This document shows, piece by piece, positions 16,297 to 17,943 of a stretch of 17,943 bases of DNA (positions are counted from its first letter, which is position 1; each line of letters starts with the position of its first letter). The stretch spans positions 1 to 17,943 of the forward strand of contig DATLXH010000126.1 in NCBI GenBank assembly GCA_035576005.1, given 5' to 3'. The notes under the pieces were generated by a model that was given only the letters and a program-made list of their open reading frames with translations, did no database searches and had not been told where the DNA came from. Position numbers and translations under genes: made by a program. Source of the stretch: DATLXH01 sp035576005. Its GTDB lineage: Bacteria; Acidobacteriota; Thermoanaerobaculia; Gp7-AA8.

Positions 16297-17634
16297 ATGC
16301 CGACCAACTACCGAACCTATCAGCCGGAGCAAAGCTACTTGCTGCCGCCGTCACCGAGCGATTGGTTGCCGGAAAATCACTTGGCATTCTTCATCTCTGA
16401 AGTGGTGAACGTGCTGGAATTGAGTGGATTTTACGAGCGGCATGAACAGAGTGACCCAAGAGGGAATCAGCCGTTTCATCCAGCGATGATGTTGAAGGTG
16501 TTGATCTACGCATACTCGACAGGCACGTTTTCGTCGAGGCGGATCGCGAAGAAGCTGGAAGAGGATGTGGCGTTTCGGGTACTGGGGGCAGGGAACTTTC
16601 CGGAACATCGGACGATCTGTGATTTTCGAAAGGAGAATCTGCAGGCGTTTCTTGAGCTATTCAGGCAGGTGGTGCAGATTGCAAAGAGCAGCGGGATGGT
16701 CAAGCTGGGGCGAATCGCGATAGACGGGACGAAGATCAAAGCAAACGCGAGCCGCCACAAAGCGATGAGCTACGACCGGATGAAGAAAGAAGAGAAACGT
16801 CTGGCCGACGAGATCGCGAATCTGCTCAAGCAGGCCGAGCAAACCGATCGGAAAGAGGACCAGGAGCACGGCCCCGACAATCGAGGGGATGAACTACCCG
16901 AAGAACTTCGCCGCCGGGAGACCCGGTTGCAGGCGATCAAGGACGCAAAGAAACGGCTCGAAGACAGACAGGCCGGTGAGGATCGCGAAAAAGGACGACA
17001 CGAAGGAGATGGTGGACGGCCGAATGGCAAGAAGGGCAAGCCGTTCTCCAAAGAGTTCGGCGAGCCAGCAGAGAAGGCTCAGGAAAACTTCACGGACCCG
17101 GAGAGCCGGATCATGAAGATGGGCAACGGCTTCGAGCAAAGCTACAACGCACAAGCGTCTGTCGATGAAGCGAACCAGATCATCGTCGCGGTTGGCCTAA
17201 CCAACTGTGCTGCGGACAATGATCAGCTCATCCCCATGATCGAAGCGACGAGACAAAACACAGGAGACCTTCCGCAGCAGGTCCTGGCCGATGCAGGATA
17301 CCGATCCGAAGCGAATTTCGAGCGAACCGAACAGATGCAGACCGACGCCGTCATCTCGCTGGGTCGCGAAGGCAAAGCCAAAGCATCACCGATCGCGCCG
17401 ACGAACATGGCGACGCTGCGGATGAAAGAAAAACTCGCCACGCCTGAAGCGGCGGGGGCGTACCGTCGGAGAAAAGCGATCGTCGAACCGGTGTTTGGAT
17501 GGATCAAACATACACAAGGATTTCGACAATTCAGCTTGCGCGGGATCGAAAAAGTCACTGCCGAATGGCACCTAGTCTGCCTGGCGATCAATCTGCGTCG
17601 GATGCATACCTTGAAAGGTGCCGCAACCGCCTGA
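16297..17634 (+). CDS. IS1182-family DDE transposase
   Basis: This 445-residue transposase is intact. The N-terminal MPTNYRTYQPEQSYLLPP and DWLPENHLAFFISEVV blocks are typical of IS1182-type enzymes. The catalytic triad is probably D143 (AIDGTKIKAN), D332 (LADAGYRSE) and E397 (KAIVEPVFGWIK). Between the first and second Asp lies a highly charged Lys/Glu/Arg-rich insertion (about 160-262), likely a coiled coil. The ATG at 16297 has no Shine-Dalgarno sequence; TAAAAT just upstream suggests leaderless expression. A diverged homologue starts at 17851. Confidence 0.93.
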   Translation: MPTNYRTYQPEQSYLLPPSPSDWLPENHLAFFISEVVNVLELSGFYERHEQSDPRGNQPFHPAMMLKVLIYAYSTGTFSSRRIAKKLEEDVAFRVLGAGNFPEHRTICDFRKENLQAFLELFRQVVQIAKSSGMVKLGRIAIDGTKIKANASRHKAMSYDRMKKEEKRLADEIANLLKQAEQTDRKEDQEHGPDNRGDELPEELRRRETRLQAIKDAKKRLEDRQAGEDREKGRHEGDGGRPNGKKGKPFSKEFGEPAEKAQENFTDPESRIMKMGNGFEQSYNAQASVDEANQIIVAVGLTNCAADNDQLIPMIEATRQNTGDLPQQVLADAGYRSEANFERTEQMQTDAVISLGREGKAKASPIAPTNMATLRMKEKLATPEAAGAYRRRKAIVEPVFGWIKHTQGFRQFSLRGIEKVTAEWHLVCLAINLRRMHTLKGAATA

Positions 17635-17802
17635 AACCACAATCTCTTAACCCATCTCGCGCGTAACGATGCCGCTGGACATAAAAAACTTCGCTTCGAG
17701 CAGCCCTTTCGCTTCGCTCTCCCGTCCGATCACGGTTCCAAAAGGAAACCCGACGCCTTCCGCGATTCGACGCAAAGCGCCATTCCTTCTGTCGCGCAGA
17801 CT

Positions 17803-17943
17803 CCTAGGAGCCTGCGCGGTAGAAAGGACGAATGGCTGGTAAAATCGGGCATGCCGACAAGTTACCGCGAGTACATGCCCGAGCAGTCGTTGCTACTGCC
17901 GCCCTCGTTGCGTGATTGGTTGCCCGAAGGGCACTTGGTTCAC
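17803..17943 (+). mobile_element. Second, diverged IS1182-family element (left end, cut by window)
   Basis: CCTAGGAGCCTGCGCGG at 17803 matches the left end of the first element with small differences. The CCTAGG palindrome is shared with the right end of that element. The leader to the ATG is shorter (48 against 71 bases), so this is a related but distinct insertion sequence in the same orientation. It continues beyond the window. Confidence 0.8.
17851..17943 (+). CDS. IS1182-family transposase, N-terminal fragment cut by the window end
   Basis: The 31 visible residues begin MPTSYREYMPEQSLLLPPS. They align without gaps to the start of the transposase at 16297, with 22 of 31 identical. The frame is open to the edge. 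Whether the rest is intact cannot be seen. Confidence 0.8.
   Translation, partial: MPTSYREYMPEQSLLLPPSLRDWLPEGHLVH

Larger units (their letters stand above)
16226..17808 (+). mobile_element. Complete IS1182-family insertion sequence
   Basis: This element of about 1.58 kb is bounded by inverted repeats. The left end CCTAGGAGTCTGCGCG starts at 16226 and its reverse complement ends at 17808. The match runs 22 bp with one mismatch, continuing into CAGAA. Both outer ends contain the palindrome CCTAGG, so CTAG may be the target or duplication. The transposase is intact and lies between the ends. The right end overlaps the left end of a second element. Confidence 0.85.

Overview
The window reads as a chromosomal segment of a GC-rich bacterium with normal Shine-Dalgarno starts. 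The tandem-PilZ/GAF/SpoIIE regulator, the exported beta-sandwich-like protein, the small lipoprotein, IS1182-type elements and several families of palindromic intergenic repeats together suggest an Acidobacteriota-like organism. This is inference from gene style; no marker gene here proves it. Most genes are housekeeping or accessory metabolism, and the intergenic DNA is unusually rich in structured repeats.

Layout. 1-430: no convincing gene, one copy of a two-hairpin repeat. 431-1243 (+): PPK2-type polyphosphate kinase, convergent with 1272-2237 (-), a ROK-family sugar kinase. 2383-3702 (+): membrane M48 metalloprotease. 3703-3880: a 178-bp palindromic hairpin element filling the gap to the convergent 3887-6145 (-) PilZ-PilZ-GAF-SpoIIE phosphatase. 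6395-6573: composite inverted repeat made of two further copies of the two-hairpin module. 6705-10907 (-): murJ, a second 178-bp hairpin element, then dppD- and dppF-like ABC ATPases joined by an ATGA overlap. 11059-11574 (+): small lipoprotein with a strong terminator, followed by an inverted pair of another repeat family. 11880-14820 (+): three genes joined by ATGA overlaps, namely a geranylgeranyl-reductase-like flavoprotein, a squalene/phytoene synthase-family protein and an exported protein. 14976-16157 (-): rsgA. 16226-17808: complete IS1182-family element, abutting head-to-tail a second diverged copy that runs off the window.

How the genes relate. The flavoprotein, synthase and exported protein look like one translationally coupled isoprenoid-lipid unit. 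The two ABC ATPases lack permeases or a binding protein here and probably serve a peptide/nickel-type transporter encoded elsewhere. The polyphosphate kinase and the sugar kinase are convergent and only loosely linked by phosphoryl metabolism.

The most striking signal is the pair of 178-bp hairpin elements at 3703-3880 and 8971-9148. Both fold along almost their whole length. Departures from perfect pairing are nearly all G.T on the + strand and never A.C, and the two copies show compensatory changes. This points to a dispersed element selected as an RNA hairpin of defined polarity, not merely to a DNA palindrome.
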